Translations under genes and position numbers: made by a program
Part shown: positions 18,296 through 28,600 of the stretch, piece after piece
How positions within the stretch are numbered: the first letter of the stretch is position 1
How the letters are laid out: each line of letters starts with the position of its first letter
The notes under the pieces: model-generated
Database searches by the model: none
What the model was told of the DNA's origin: nothing
What the model saw: the letters and a program-made list of their open reading frames with translations, nothing else
Source: Planctomycetales bacterium
GTDB taxonomy: Bacteria > Planctomycetota > Phycisphaerae > SM23-33
Reading direction: 5' to 3'
Length of the DNA stretch: 31,365 bases
Assembly (NCBI GenBank): GCA_030592655.1
Contig: JAUVIQ010000006.1
Location: forward strand, 1 to 31,365

Positions 18296-21200
18296 ATGAG
18301 GCAGACGATTGGCAGTGTTCTCGTTTTGGCGATGTTCCTTACTGCAACGGCCGGCGTCCTTGCAGGCCGGGTGCAGGCGGAACAGGCGGGTTGCGAGTCC
18401 GTTACGGTCGTGATCCTGCCGCCGCGTGAGCGGACGGCGGCTCTGTTGCTGATATGCGACCGGCTGGCTGAGGAGTTGGGGAAAACCAAATCCATCCGAG
18501 TAGTGAACCGAACTCAACTCGATCGAATCCTTAAGGAGCGAAAGACGGCCCCCAGATTGGCTAAGCCCATGCTGGCCTATGACCTGATGGTGCGTATGCG
18601 GCTTGATTCCCTTCGTTCTGCCTTTGCGGTGGAGTTAATCGACCTGTCCACGGGCAATGTCGTCGCCGGCAGACGATATAAATGGCGGGCAAAGCCGGAT
18701 AAGAAGCAGTTGGCCGATATGGTAAAATGGTGCCGCACCGCCGCCGGGAAGGTAGTCCGCGACGAATCCAGGCCTCTCCGCGTGCGTCTGTTGGGTGTGG
18801 CCAACGTGGGCAACAGCCCTCGCATCGGGCCGATGGCGACCCATCTGGCGGACATCATCGAACAGGCCGTTTCCAGGTCCTCGAAGTGTGTAATCGTTCG
18901 GCACCTGGAGGCGGTGACGAGTAAGGAGGAATCGCTGCTGATTCACATGGGCCTGTCCCGCCTGGCCGGTGGTCGGCGGTTCCTGCCTCAGGCCGACGTT
19001 GCCATCGAGGCCGAGATTAAGGAAACGCAGACCGTCGGCAAGACGTTCAAGCAGACCCCGCTTGAGGTACGCTTCCGCCTTACTCGTCGCGGACAAAAAC
19101 CTTCGGAATGGACAACTGTATCTGCGACCGTCGCCGACTGGGAGAAGATGGTGAACCGGACCTGCCGGGGCCTGGCGAAGAAGTTGGGCCAGACCGATCC
19201 GGTACCTTTCGGCGATTACGCAGCCGAGATGGTCCGCCGTCGCAAACAGGCCGAGGCGGAACTGGCAGCGGCGGAGCGAGAGCGCCAAGTCGCTTTTGAT
19301 AGCCCTCAACGCGGATGGTACGACCGCATCCTGGCAGCGGCGAAAATCGATCCCACTTACGAAGAGGCCGCTTACCGTGCGGCTGCCTGTTTCCAGCAAC
19401 CCTCTAAATTACGGCCGTTCTCGGAAGCCTGGAAGGTTGGGATGCAGGGATGTGTCAATTATCTCAATCGATTCGATTGGCATCGTCAACATCGGACCAA
19501 GATATTGTACGAGGGGTTGTGGATGGGATTCGGTGGCGCCTTCAGGGATATGAAATGGAGAAAGGTTCCGTCGCAATTAGGTCCCAGGCGCGAACAACTC
19601 GCCTTGTTCCAGACGATTGTCGAAATGGCTGTCAGAAACCCGGAAGTAAAGGAGCATTACGGCCTGCTGTACGCATCGGCGAGGATCGTTTATCAAGCCA
19701 AGGCGGTAGCGGGTGTCCGATTGGAGGACCGGAGGCGATGGTTGCAGGAATTGGCCGAGCAGTTCCAAAAGCGGGCCGATTCAGGCAGGATGGAACTGCG
19801 TGCCGCCCAGTTATTCTGCGCCGTCGAAGACAGCGATCTGAAGCATGCCCGGTCTGTCATTACCGAGATTCTCTCAAGCAGGCCCCTGCTTGACGATTGG
19901 AATGTCAAACTTTGCAGTCGATCTCGCAAGCAGATTGTCAGGATGAAAGACGCAAACCTGCTGAGCAGATACGACGAATGGTACAAGTCGCTGCCAAACG
20001 GCCGGAAGTTGGGTTTTCTCCGTATCAAATGGCCGAACCCGCGTGTCTATCCGCTGCTCTGCCATGAGGAAGAGCGTGTCAAGACATGGCGGTTGCTTTA
20101 CATGGGGAAACGATGGCAAGAGGCCGTCAGCCCTCTGGGGCTGCATGACGGTCGAATGTACGTCGTGATCCGCACGCTGGATTACGCTCCCATATTGGCG
20201 TCCGGCAAACGGGGCAAGTATGTCTCCGGCAAACATTTTCTGGGTTTTCTGGACGTGAATCAGCAGGGCAAACCCGGCGGCATTATTCAACCGATACCCG
20301 GGAGCGTTGGTATCCGGGCAACTTGTTTCGCCGGCATGGGAAAACGAGTCTTCTTCGGCACAGACAATGGTCTGAAACAATACAGCCTGGAAAAGAAGCA
20401 GTGGCGGGATTGGGGGCTTAAGCAGGGTTTGCCGACTATGGTTATCCGCTCCATTTACGGATTGGATGAGAAGACGCTGTTGATGTCCGGCGGACATCTG
20501 GATGGAGGAGGAACCTTTACGCTGCGCCCGGATACCGGAGAGATAAAAGTTGTACGCGGAATTCGGTCAGGTTATCTGAGGCGAGTTTGGCGAAACGGAG
20601 ACAGACTCATGGCTGTGTCCGATAAGGGCATCGTTACAGACATTCTCGGGAAATCGCATATCACAAGATTCGATGCAGCCCCATACGGATGGGTGGGTCA
20701 GATTAACGGCGGCGGGATTGTTGACGTGACCGCTATCGGAAGTCGCCGCTGGCTGTCACGCGGCGACCTGCACGAGATCGGCAACAACGGGAAAATCATA
20801 CGAACCTGGAACCAGTATGGTTATTTCCGCCGGGTCAGGGACGGTATATATTCGGATGACGTTGGGGTTGCCTCGACGACGCCCCTGGCCGGTAGAATGT
20901 GCCAGGACGGCAAGCATCTCTTTTTCGTCAGCAGCAGCGGGAAGGGGGTCTGTTACGACCCGGAGACAGACACATGGTATGGGCCACTGAACATTACCCA
21001 CGAAGTCAATTCGGTGGTATCGGGGCGGCGGGGTATCTGGATAGGCACACCTAGCGGAATGCTGTTCATGGAAACGCATGTGTTTATTGCGGCTGCTGAA
21101 AAGGCCGGCAGGGTTATTACTTCCGAACAGTTCAAGAAGAGACAGGATCAGATAATCCGCGCCTCGGCTCCTCTGGAACAGGCGAAATGGGGGATCATGC

Positions 21201-21556
21201 GACACGATTTTACAAAGGCTGTAACGGCCCTGAAGGCTGCATTTAAAAAGGAACCTGACAACCCCAAAGCGCTGCTGCTGATAGGATTTGTACACGATGC
21301 CTGCTGTCTGAATAAGTTGGATGAGGCGATGAAATACTATTCGCACCTGGCGGCAATAAAGGATAATCCCTCTGCCCGGATGACAGGTCTGCGGGCACAG
21401 TTCACAGTGCTCTTGCGTCAGAAGAAGTGGAAACAGGCCATTGAGGTGGGCGAAACGTTCGAGAAGGAATTCCCCCGCGTAATATGGGACAACGCCGGCA
21501 GGATCAAACCTCGCTTGCAAATGGCAAGAAAACAATTAGCAAAGGACAAGAAATGA
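18296..21556 (+). CDS. Exported CsgG-like, beta-propeller and TPR protein
   Basis: The 1086-aa product has a signal peptide (1-28, cleavage after VQA). A CsgG-like domain (about 37-145) shows VVILPP, then VVNRTQLDRILKERK and LIDLSTG. The second domain (about 160-290) carries VRHLEAVTSKEESLL, matching VEHLEAGTSKEEALL in the 4032-8570 protein. A helical part follows. A beta-propeller (about 575-920) has blades like VFFGTDNGLKQYSLEKKQW and RGIWIGTPSGML. The C-terminal TPR-like helices (about 945-1086) end in KKWKQAIEVGETFEKEFPR, again matching the paralogue. The ATG at 18296 has GAGG upstream. First gene of an operon; its stop overlaps the next start (ATGA). It is the best paralogue of the divergent 1512-aa protein, without that protein's long N-terminal extension. 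Function unknown. Confidence 0.85.
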   Translation: MRQTIGSVLVLAMFLTATAGVLAGRVQAEQAGCESVTVVILPPRERTAALLLICDRLAEELGKTKSIRVVNRTQLDRILKERKTAPRLAKPMLAYDLMVRMRLDSLRSAFAVELIDLSTGNVVAGRRYKWRAKPDKKQLADMVKWCRTAAGKVVRDESRPLRVRLLGVANVGNSPRIGPMATHLADIIEQAVSRSSKCVIVRHLEAVTSKEESLLIHMGLSRLAGGRRFLPQADVAIEAEIKETQTVGKTFKQTPLEVRFRLTRRGQKPSEWTTVSATVADWEKMVNRTCRGLAKKLGQTDPVPFGDYAAEMVRRRKQAEAELAAAERERQVAFDSPQRGWYDRILAAAKIDPTYEEAAYRAAACFQQPSKLRPFSEAWKVGMQGCVNYLNRFDWHRQHRTKILYEGLWMGFGGAFRDMKWRKVPSQLGPRREQLALFQTIVEMAVRNPEVKEHYGLLYASARIVYQAKAVAGVRLEDRRRWLQELAEQFQKRADSGRMELRAAQLFCAVEDSDLKHARSVITEILSSRPLLDDWNVKLCSRSRKQIVRMKDANLLSRYDEWYKSLPNGRKLGFLRIKWPNPRVYPLLCHEEERVKTWRLLYMGKRWQEAVSPLGLHDGRMYVVIRTLDYAPILASGKRGKYVSGKHFLGFLDVNQQGKPGGIIQPIPGSVGIRATCFAGMGKRVFFGTDNGLKQYSLEKKQWRDWGLKQGLPTMVIRSIYGLDEKTLLMSGGHLDGGGTFTLRPDTGEIKVVRGIRSGYLRRVWRNGDRLMAVSDKGIVTDILGKSHITRFDAAPYGWVGQINGGGIVDVTAIGSRRWLSRGDLHEIGNNGKIIRTWNQYGYFRRVRDGIYSDDVGVASTTPLAGRMCQDGKHLFFVSSSGKGVCYDPETDTWYGPLNITHEVNSVVSGRRGIWIGTPSGMLFMETHVFIAAAEKAGRVITSEQFKKRQDQIIRASAPLEQAKWGIMRHDFTKAVTALKAAFKKEPDNPKALLLIGFVHDACCLNKLDEAMKYYSHLAAIKDNPSARMTGLRAQFTVLLRQKKWKQAIEVGETFEKEFPRVIWDNAGRIKPRLQMARKQLAKDKK

Positions 21557-24500
21557 AGTCAAGAAAACGGGCATTGGGCGTGGCTTTATGTTTATCAGTA
21601 TGCTGCACGGTTCTACTGCTGTCGGCCCGCCAGGTCGAGGCGGAACAAGGCAAGGTGGAGACCACCGTCGCAACAATCAGGATTACCAGAGGACACATCT
21701 CTGAAAGCAACATTTCGCGGATTTTAAGAAAAGAGTCAAGAGAGAAGTTACCCAGGATTAAGGTAAAGCAGTTGAATGAGGCTGCTATTTATCGTGGTCT
21801 GATGGACGGGAAGATTGATCTCGGCTCGGTACTGGCCCTGCCGGAAGACGTCGGAGTCAAAGAATTCAAGAAGTCCTTCAAGCAGCCCCCCAAGGTTATG
21901 ACGCTGGGTCACCTGACCGTCAGTGTTATCGCTCCGAAGAAGACCGGTGTTCGCCGGTTTTCAGTAAAGCAGTTGGGCGAGGTCATATCGGGCAAAATCA
22001 CAACGTGGGAGCAACTCGGCGGTAAAGGCGGAAAGATTAAAATCCTCGCCGATCAGAATGCCGTGGACCTTATCTGCGTCCTGGCTGGCGTGAAGTGTGC
22101 GGCAGAGATGCGAATCCTGCCACACCCAAGCGTAAAGATAGCCGTTTCGATCAGGCACAGCGCACCGCGTAAAGGTGGCGATTTGCGTCTTGGGCTTACA
22201 TCGGCGAACTGTTTTACGTCGAGCAGGTTGAGAAAGCTCATCGGGGGCCTGCCGATTACCGCCGGCGATGATGCCAAGGCGGTTGCCCCGACTCTCGTTA
22301 CCGTCCGCGACGGTTCATACCCGTTGGCTAGGCCGTGGCGGCTGATTCTCCGTCCCGGCGCGCCGCCACTGGCTAAGCGGTGCCTGGACATACTGGCCAA
22401 TCCGCGAGGTCGTCGAGGACGACTGGATATGATAATGAGCCTCTGGCTGATCGATCCGGCTGTCTCGCCGATTCCCAGCCACATTCGCATTGGAATAATT
22501 GGCTGGTACTGCGAGTTGAGAGCGGCGGCCAAGGTGTACAAGCAGAAGAATCCGCAGGTTACCTTCACGTTCCTTACGAGCAGCATGGGCGTGAAAGTCA
22601 TCCCCGGATTCATCGACTCGCGGGTGGACCTGCTGGCCCATACGGGGCAGTTTCGAGGTCATCTGGGCGGGCTTAACTATGACTTGTGGCGGAAAGCGTA
22701 TCCGAAACTGCCCACCGAACGGACCATCGCCTACTGGCCCTTCGCAGTTATCGTGCATCCGAAGAATCCGATCAAGTCGCTGACGATGGCGCATTTGCAT
22801 CGTTTGGCTGCGGATCGCCGGACCCGCTGGAAGGACCTTGGTCGGCCTAAGGGCGGGCGACTCCGATTCTATGTGTACCATACTATTAATATCAGTCGGG
22901 CAATATGGGGTTACGATCTCGCCACCGGGCAAAACAACGGTCCACGGAAACTGAAAACCAGCGAAGGACTTGCCTGCAAACAATTCCGGGTTCGCGTCAA
23001 ACGCGGGAACCATCTTACAGCAATGGCTGAAGATGTGGACTGCCTTGGCATCTGGTACCATGACCATAAAATCGCCGCCAGCGGATTGAAGGTCTTGCCG
23101 ATTATCTCCGGAAAGGGGCGATTATCCGCCAGGCCTACGGATTTACCGGCAGTGGCGTCCGGGCGGTACGTCCTGCGAACACCGCTGAAGATACTGATCC
23201 ATCCAAAGGCAAACAAGGCCACCAGAGAATTCGTCGAATGGCTGGTTACACCGCAAGCCGGCGAGGTGATGCGAATCGAGAAGGTCAAGGAGTTGACCGA
23301 TTGCAGGGGACTTCGCACGGTCGCCCACGTGAGCCTGGCGGCGAAAGATACCAATTTCGCCAAGACTCCGAAGCCACGATTGGTCGAAGACAACGGGATT
23401 AAGTTCAAACAATCTGTCTCCGGTGCTGTTGCCGTGTTGCCGACCGAACCGTTGAGCATGTACTTTCTGATGGCAGACCGCTCACACCACGCCGCGTACG
23501 AACGGGCGATAACAAAGGCCCTGGAGGCGGACGGACGGCTTAAACTCGTTGACCGCACACAACTGGCGCGTGTGCTGGCCGAACGCAAACTCGAACTATT
23601 GGGTATCCGAGAGAGTCGGCCCAAACCGATCGTCTCTGCCGATATTTTCGTTCTGTCGCACGTCGTAACGGAAGGGGCAAAGACTTATCTGCGGATTCAG
23701 GCTGTTCACGGACCGACAGCCGGTCTGCTGGGCGAGTTGAAACTGCCGATAGACCCCGCCGCACCGACCCGGTTCACGCCGCCGTTGTCCAGGACGGTCG
23801 CCGGGTGGTGGCCCGGAGTGCTGAAACGGCTCGTCTGCGCCAGGACCAGGCCCGTTTGGACACTACTGGACGTCTATGCCGGAACAAAGGAACTCGGCGA
23901 TCAGGCCGACGAGTTCCGCCAATCATTGCGGAAGTCGCTGGTGACGGATGAAAGAATTTTCCTGGCTGGTGGTGCGTCCCTGGGTCAGACGCAGCAGGAA
24001 GTGTTAATGCGACTTCTGGGCTTGAGCCGACCACGGGGCGGACGGTTCACGCCGGCGGCAGATTACGTCCTGGACGCACGCATCCCGTCGGCCGGTCAAG
24101 TCGAATTGCGCATTCGCGGCGGCGACCTCGCCGTCATTGAACAAACGACCCTGACCGAAACCGACGACAAAAAACTCCTGGCCGCCGCCAAAAACTGGCT
24201 GACTGGGTGGATGTCCAGACACGCTGCCAAGCCGAAGCCTTTGAGGCCGTCGGCCGATGTTGAGGACAAGTGGGCAAGGAAGCAGGCGCGGGTGGAATAT
24301 GAGATCGGAATGAGGCTTCGCAAAGAGTACCACAGGACATTACGCCGTTGCGATAAAATGTCACAACAGGAGCATAAGGAATTTGCCGAGTTCATCGTGC
24401 GTTACTGGCGGACACTTCGCCGGGCAGCCCAACTGGACCCGACCTGGGATGAGGCTGCCTACGCGGCGCTGTACACATATGGCAATCCCCGCCTTTACGT

Positions 24501-25650
24501 CGCCGGAAGTTCCTACGGAAAGGTTAATCGTTATAACCGTCCGGGAGAAAGTATCGATGCGAAGGAAAACTTCCTGAAAACGTTTCCAAAGTCGAAACAT
24601 TACGAGAAGGTTCTCTGCGAATACGCCATAAGCGGCGTGTTTATGTTCAAGGCCAGGGTACCTCCGGGCCTGGACGCCCGGAGGATCAAACTCACCTACA
24701 TGCGTAAGGGGTTGGATGGCTACGCTCGATACATGGAAAAGTATCGCCTGACGGGCAAGGCCGACAGCAGGCATCAGGCATATATGTGTTTCCGCCATTA
24801 CATGTCCTGGTTACGCAAGTATATCGCTCTTGCCGAGCCGTCAGAGAAGGAACTCCAGGCGATAGTGGACGACTGGTCGGAACGATACGACAGGCATCCT
24901 GACAAGGCTCCACACAGCGACTTTGTCCGGTTGATAATCCTGCGTTACAAGGCCGACAAACCCGGCTACCTGGCACTGTTGAGAAAACTCCAGAAGCAAT
25001 GGCCCGACCCGAAACACCCGCAGTGGAAAGAAATGAGAGATATGGTTCGCAATGCGCTGTCGGGAATGTTCTCCATGGACGGTAGCAAGCATTCTTTCCA
25101 TTTATGGCTCATGGGCAAGCGCGGCATCGGCGACCTGCCCTACGTTGGATACGATGCCGCCGCCGAAGCCAGAAAAGCCAAAGAATTACGCGGTATGTTG
25201 CCTATTTATTGTCAAGGTTGGAAGAAGGCGCTGATTGCAGCAAGGAAGGAATTCAAAAAATTACACCCAAAAGTAGAGGTGATGTATTTCCAAATGCGCG
25301 GTGATAACAAACTGCTCAGCGCGGCCAATGGACCGACAAGTATCATCGCTTACGTCGGCCCGCTGACGGCCGAGCAGAGAAAGCGGCTGGAGGAAGTGTA
25401 CGGAGGCAAACTTCAGGAGCAACTGATCGGATACAGGATTGATCCAGCCTCACCGTCGAAGCGCGAGCCGGTAATGCTGCTGATCGGCCCGAGGAGTCAG
25501 AAGCACAAAGTTGCGAATGAATTCGTAAAATTCCTCGCCACTCCCGCAGCCCGTGCGGCAATGGCGAAACACAACATCCATAACAAGACCGCCAAGCCGA
25601 AGACAACAATCGCACCGGCTGACAAAGACGCAGTCTCAAAGGAGAATTGA
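21553..25650 (+). CDS. Exported PstS-like solute-binding / CsgG-like fusion protein
   Basis: The 1365-aa product has a signal peptide (1-34, after VEA). Residues about 35-305 resemble PstS-type phosphate-binding proteins, including the typical LGEVISGKITTWEQLGGKGG. A second such domain spans about 310-600 (RIGIIGW, RRTRWKDLGRPKGGRL, FVEWLVTPQAGEVM). Two CsgG-like domains follow (about 624-740, LVDRTQLARVLAERKL; about 769-880). A helical region (to about 1200) and a further partial solute-binding segment (about 1215-1345, ending FVKFLATPAARAAMAKH) complete it. No propeller is present. No ABC permease or ATPase gene is nearby, which argues for sensing or scaffolding over transport (inference). 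The start overlaps the previous stop (ATGA), and the stop overlaps the next start (TGATG), so translation is probably coupled. The ligand cannot be told from sequence. Confidence 0.84.
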   Translation: MKSRKRALGVALCLSVCCTVLLLSARQVEAEQGKVETTVATIRITRGHISESNISRILRKESREKLPRIKVKQLNEAAIYRGLMDGKIDLGSVLALPEDVGVKEFKKSFKQPPKVMTLGHLTVSVIAPKKTGVRRFSVKQLGEVISGKITTWEQLGGKGGKIKILADQNAVDLICVLAGVKCAAEMRILPHPSVKIAVSIRHSAPRKGGDLRLGLTSANCFTSSRLRKLIGGLPITAGDDAKAVAPTLVTVRDGSYPLARPWRLILRPGAPPLAKRCLDILANPRGRRGRLDMIMSLWLIDPAVSPIPSHIRIGIIGWYCELRAAAKVYKQKNPQVTFTFLTSSMGVKVIPGFIDSRVDLLAHTGQFRGHLGGLNYDLWRKAYPKLPTERTIAYWPFAVIVHPKNPIKSLTMAHLHRLAADRRTRWKDLGRPKGGRLRFYVYHTINISRAIWGYDLATGQNNGPRKLKTSEGLACKQFRVRVKRGNHLTAMAEDVDCLGIWYHDHKIAASGLKVLPIISGKGRLSARPTDLPAVASGRYVLRTPLKILIHPKANKATREFVEWLVTPQAGEVMRIEKVKELTDCRGLRTVAHVSLAAKDTNFAKTPKPRLVEDNGIKFKQSVSGAVAVLPTEPLSMYFLMADRSHHAAYERAITKALEADGRLKLVDRTQLARVLAERKLELLGIRESRPKPIVSADIFVLSHVVTEGAKTYLRIQAVHGPTAGLLGELKLPIDPAAPTRFTPPLSRTVAGWWPGVLKRLVCARTRPVWTLLDVYAGTKELGDQADEFRQSLRKSLVTDERIFLAGGASLGQTQQEVLMRLLGLSRPRGGRFTPAADYVLDARIPSAGQVELRIRGGDLAVIEQTTLTETDDKKLLAAAKNWLTGWMSRHAAKPKPLRPSADVEDKWARKQARVEYEIGMRLRKEYHRTLRRCDKMSQQEHKEFAEFIVRYWRTLRRAAQLDPTWDEAAYAALYTYGNPRLYVAGSSYGKVNRYNRPGESIDAKENFLKTFPKSKHYEKVLCEYAISGVFMFKARVPPGLDARRIKLTYMRKGLDGYARYMEKYRLTGKADSRHQAYMCFRHYMSWLRKYIALAEPSEKELQAIVDDWSERYDRHPDKAPHSDFVRLIILRYKADKPGYLALLRKLQKQWPDPKHPQWKEMRDMVRNALSGMFSMDGSKHSFHLWLMGKRGIGDLPYVGYDAAAEARKAKELRGMLPIYCQGWKKALIAARKEFKKLHPKVEVMYFQMRGDNKLLSAANGPTSIIAYVGPLTAEQRKRLEEVYGGKLQEQLIGYRIDPASPSKREPVMLLIGPRSQKHKVANEFVKFLATPAARAAMAKHNIHNKTAKPKTTIAPADKDAVSKEN

Positions 25651-28600
25651 TGTTTTTCAGGATGAATACAGTTACCCGGCTGGTCGCTTGTGCGGCGATT
25701 CTGCTGATAGCCGTAATCTCGAATGTCTTTGCGGAACCGGAACAGTCGAAGCGGAATGTCGATGCAACAACGGATGCCAAAGCGGGTCTGAAAACATGGG
25801 CGGTGATTTCATCGGCGAAAATTCAGAAGGCCGGTCTTGCCGACCTGTTGACCGCCGCACTCGCACGCGAAAAGGGTATCAAACTGGTCGAGCGCGACCG
25901 GTTGCGGCTGGTTGCCAAAGAACTCACACTGAGCAAAATGCTAGGCTCTTCGGGGCTTGCCCGGCGTGCGGGAGCCGGGAGGATACTCAAGGCCGATGCG
26001 CTCATTCTGCTGACCGACGAGACAAAGGACGGCAAGAACTTCGTCAGGTTGGTCATCAGCGATTGCCGGTGCGGCGCACGCCTGCGTGTAGATTACCTGC
26101 CCTTCGTGCCGGAGAAGATCGAACCGTTGGCCGGGAAACTGCTTGGGCTGATTAATGAAACACGCAGCCGTTTTCCCAGCGGGATAAAGCACGTCTTCGG
26201 TGTGCCGCATTTCGTATCTCGCAACCTCGTGCATGATTACGACCATCTCCAGGCGGGTTTTGCCAATCTGCTGGGCAACGCCCTGGCGTCAATGCCAGGC
26301 GTGGCGGTCATCGAAACGGAAGAGGCGCATCGCATTCGCCGCGAGATTAACCTTACTGACGGGGCGGACGTCAAACGTATCGTGCCGCTCTTCATCATCG
26401 AAGGCGAATTCAAGGTGCTCCGGCCTGCCAAAGCCAAAGGGCCGACTGTAACGTTCTCCCTGAAAATCACCGACGGGGCCAGGACGGTCAAGACTATATC
26501 TCCGAAGACGATGAAACTCTCCAAGGCCGGTGTATTCCTGCGAGAAGACGTTCCCCGTCAGATTCTCCAGATAAGAAAAAATCACGTAACGAGCCTGTCC
26601 GTGGACAAGCAGTTTGCCGCTCTGGTTTCGCGTGCGGATACGTTTGCAAGACTGGGCTTCTGGAAAGACTCCACAGGCCTCCGCGAGGCGGCACTGCTGC
26701 TGAAGCCCGACGTCGTGGAGCAGCGCATTCTGACAATTAAGGAAACATATCGGATTGTTACAGCCAACTGGCCGCGGGGAACGATCTCCGGCGCGGGGCA
26801 CGAAGTGTTTGAACGCCTGTGCCGCAGTCGCCTTACGCGAAGACGCAGGGCATTGGATCATGTCGAATATCTTATTCGCAACCGCCAGGTTTCTCGTTCC
26901 GTTGCAATAAAACTCGTTCGCCAGACTATGGACTCAATTTACACCGTTCGAGCCAACTACAGCAGCAGGTTGACTGAAGAAGAACGGCGTAAGAAAGAAT
27001 ACCTGAAAAACGTCTATCCGCTCATTCTTGACCTTGCAGCGGAATCCAAGAAGGACTCTGGCCGGGTGTACTGGCAGTCCATTCTCATCACACTCACTTT
27101 GAGACGATGTGACGGAAACTTTCTCCTGAAAGAGGACCTGGATTTCTTGTATAAGATCCTCACGGAGGTGATTCCGAATGATTTCCCCCCCAGTCCCGGC
27201 GTTACATACCTCCTCTGCGATGTTCCTTATCGCCCCAGATATGGAGATGGACACAAGCGTTACCGGTTTTCATCGAAAGAATACCTGAGGTTTCTTTCTC
27301 GACTGAAACAGTCCGGCAAGCCGCTGGCCATCGTCTATTCGCGGTATGGTCAACTGTGCTATGAAGTGGTCAACATTAAGGACAAAGAAGATAAGGTAGT
27401 ATTGAGAAAGTTGTGGGCAAGATGCAAATCGCTTATGTCTGAACCTTTACTCGGGCGCAATCGTTACGTTGCTCAAGGACTTCATAATATGCGGGATGTT
27501 ATCCAGAGGCACCTCAATCCTCCGAAACCTTCCAGTCCCAAGACGACCCAGCCGCAACCGAAGTGTTCCACCGGACGACTGGTTTTCGAGGAAGTTCCGC
27601 TTCGACTGAAGCGGCTTTCCGGTGAAGTAGAGCCATTCAAGGGTGTAAGGTGGCGTTCAATGGGGGGTATCCAGCGTCTGGTGAAGTGTGGCGACGGGTT
27701 GGACGTGATGTGGCAGACCGGCGCGATACTGTTTATGCGTAAAAAAGGCCTGGTTGAGGAAATCTTTGTCGATAAGCAGCCGTACTTCTGCGACGTGCGA
27801 TGGGACGGCCGAAATGTCTGGATCGGCACGGGCTGTGACGGTATATGGATTGTTTCGCCGGAAGGTAAGTTACTGGCCAAGATTGGAAAGAAACAGGGTC
27901 TCCCGCCTTCCGACCAAGGCCTCTTGTTGCATCCAATCGCACCCGGAAAGGTCTGTGCGATCGGATCGTTCGGTTTGCACGATCGAGCATGGTGTGCGAT
28001 TGTGGAATTCGACGGTAAAGACGGCAAGGTCAACATCTTTCACCGCGCGACGCGCGTGCCCATGCCCGGTGAAGATGACAAAAAACTCGGCAGGGATACG
28101 GCTCTGGTCTTCCGGCCCAGTTGGATTCATGAATTCGATACGGGCAAGAAGGACGGTAATCGGATCCTCTTGGTGGGGCGGTGTACGCCTTGTAGTGAAG
28201 GGCGATACTGGCCGTTGCGGATCGACCTGAAGACCCTTCGGGTCTCCCTTTTCGAACGCGGTGATTTAAGCTTCGCCAGTAACATGTCCAGCCAATCCTA
28301 TTTCAGTCGGGACGGAAAGTTTGTGGAGGGCGGCCGCATGTTTTTCCACGATGGGTGGGTGTATGCAGTAGGTTCTACTTCCTGGTCTCGCTTCAATCCG
28401 AAGACATGGGAATCCGAGCGCCTGAATCCCGGCCGGCTGCCGTACAAGTATTCAATCTTGGAAGCACACGGTTACCACGCCGTCTCCGCCCATTACGGTC
28501 TGGTTGCGTGGGACTGCAAGGGTACTTTTTATTCCATCAGCGTGAAGAACCTCTCTGCGACCACCAGGCCGACATCAAACAAGGCCGGTGAGAAAGAATG

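Noticed and set aside
25650..25740. LVAC in the signal peptide of the 25650 protein as a lipobox
   Set aside because: The cysteine sits in the middle of the hydrophobic core with many hydrophobic residues after it, and VFA at residue 29 is a normal signal peptidase I site.
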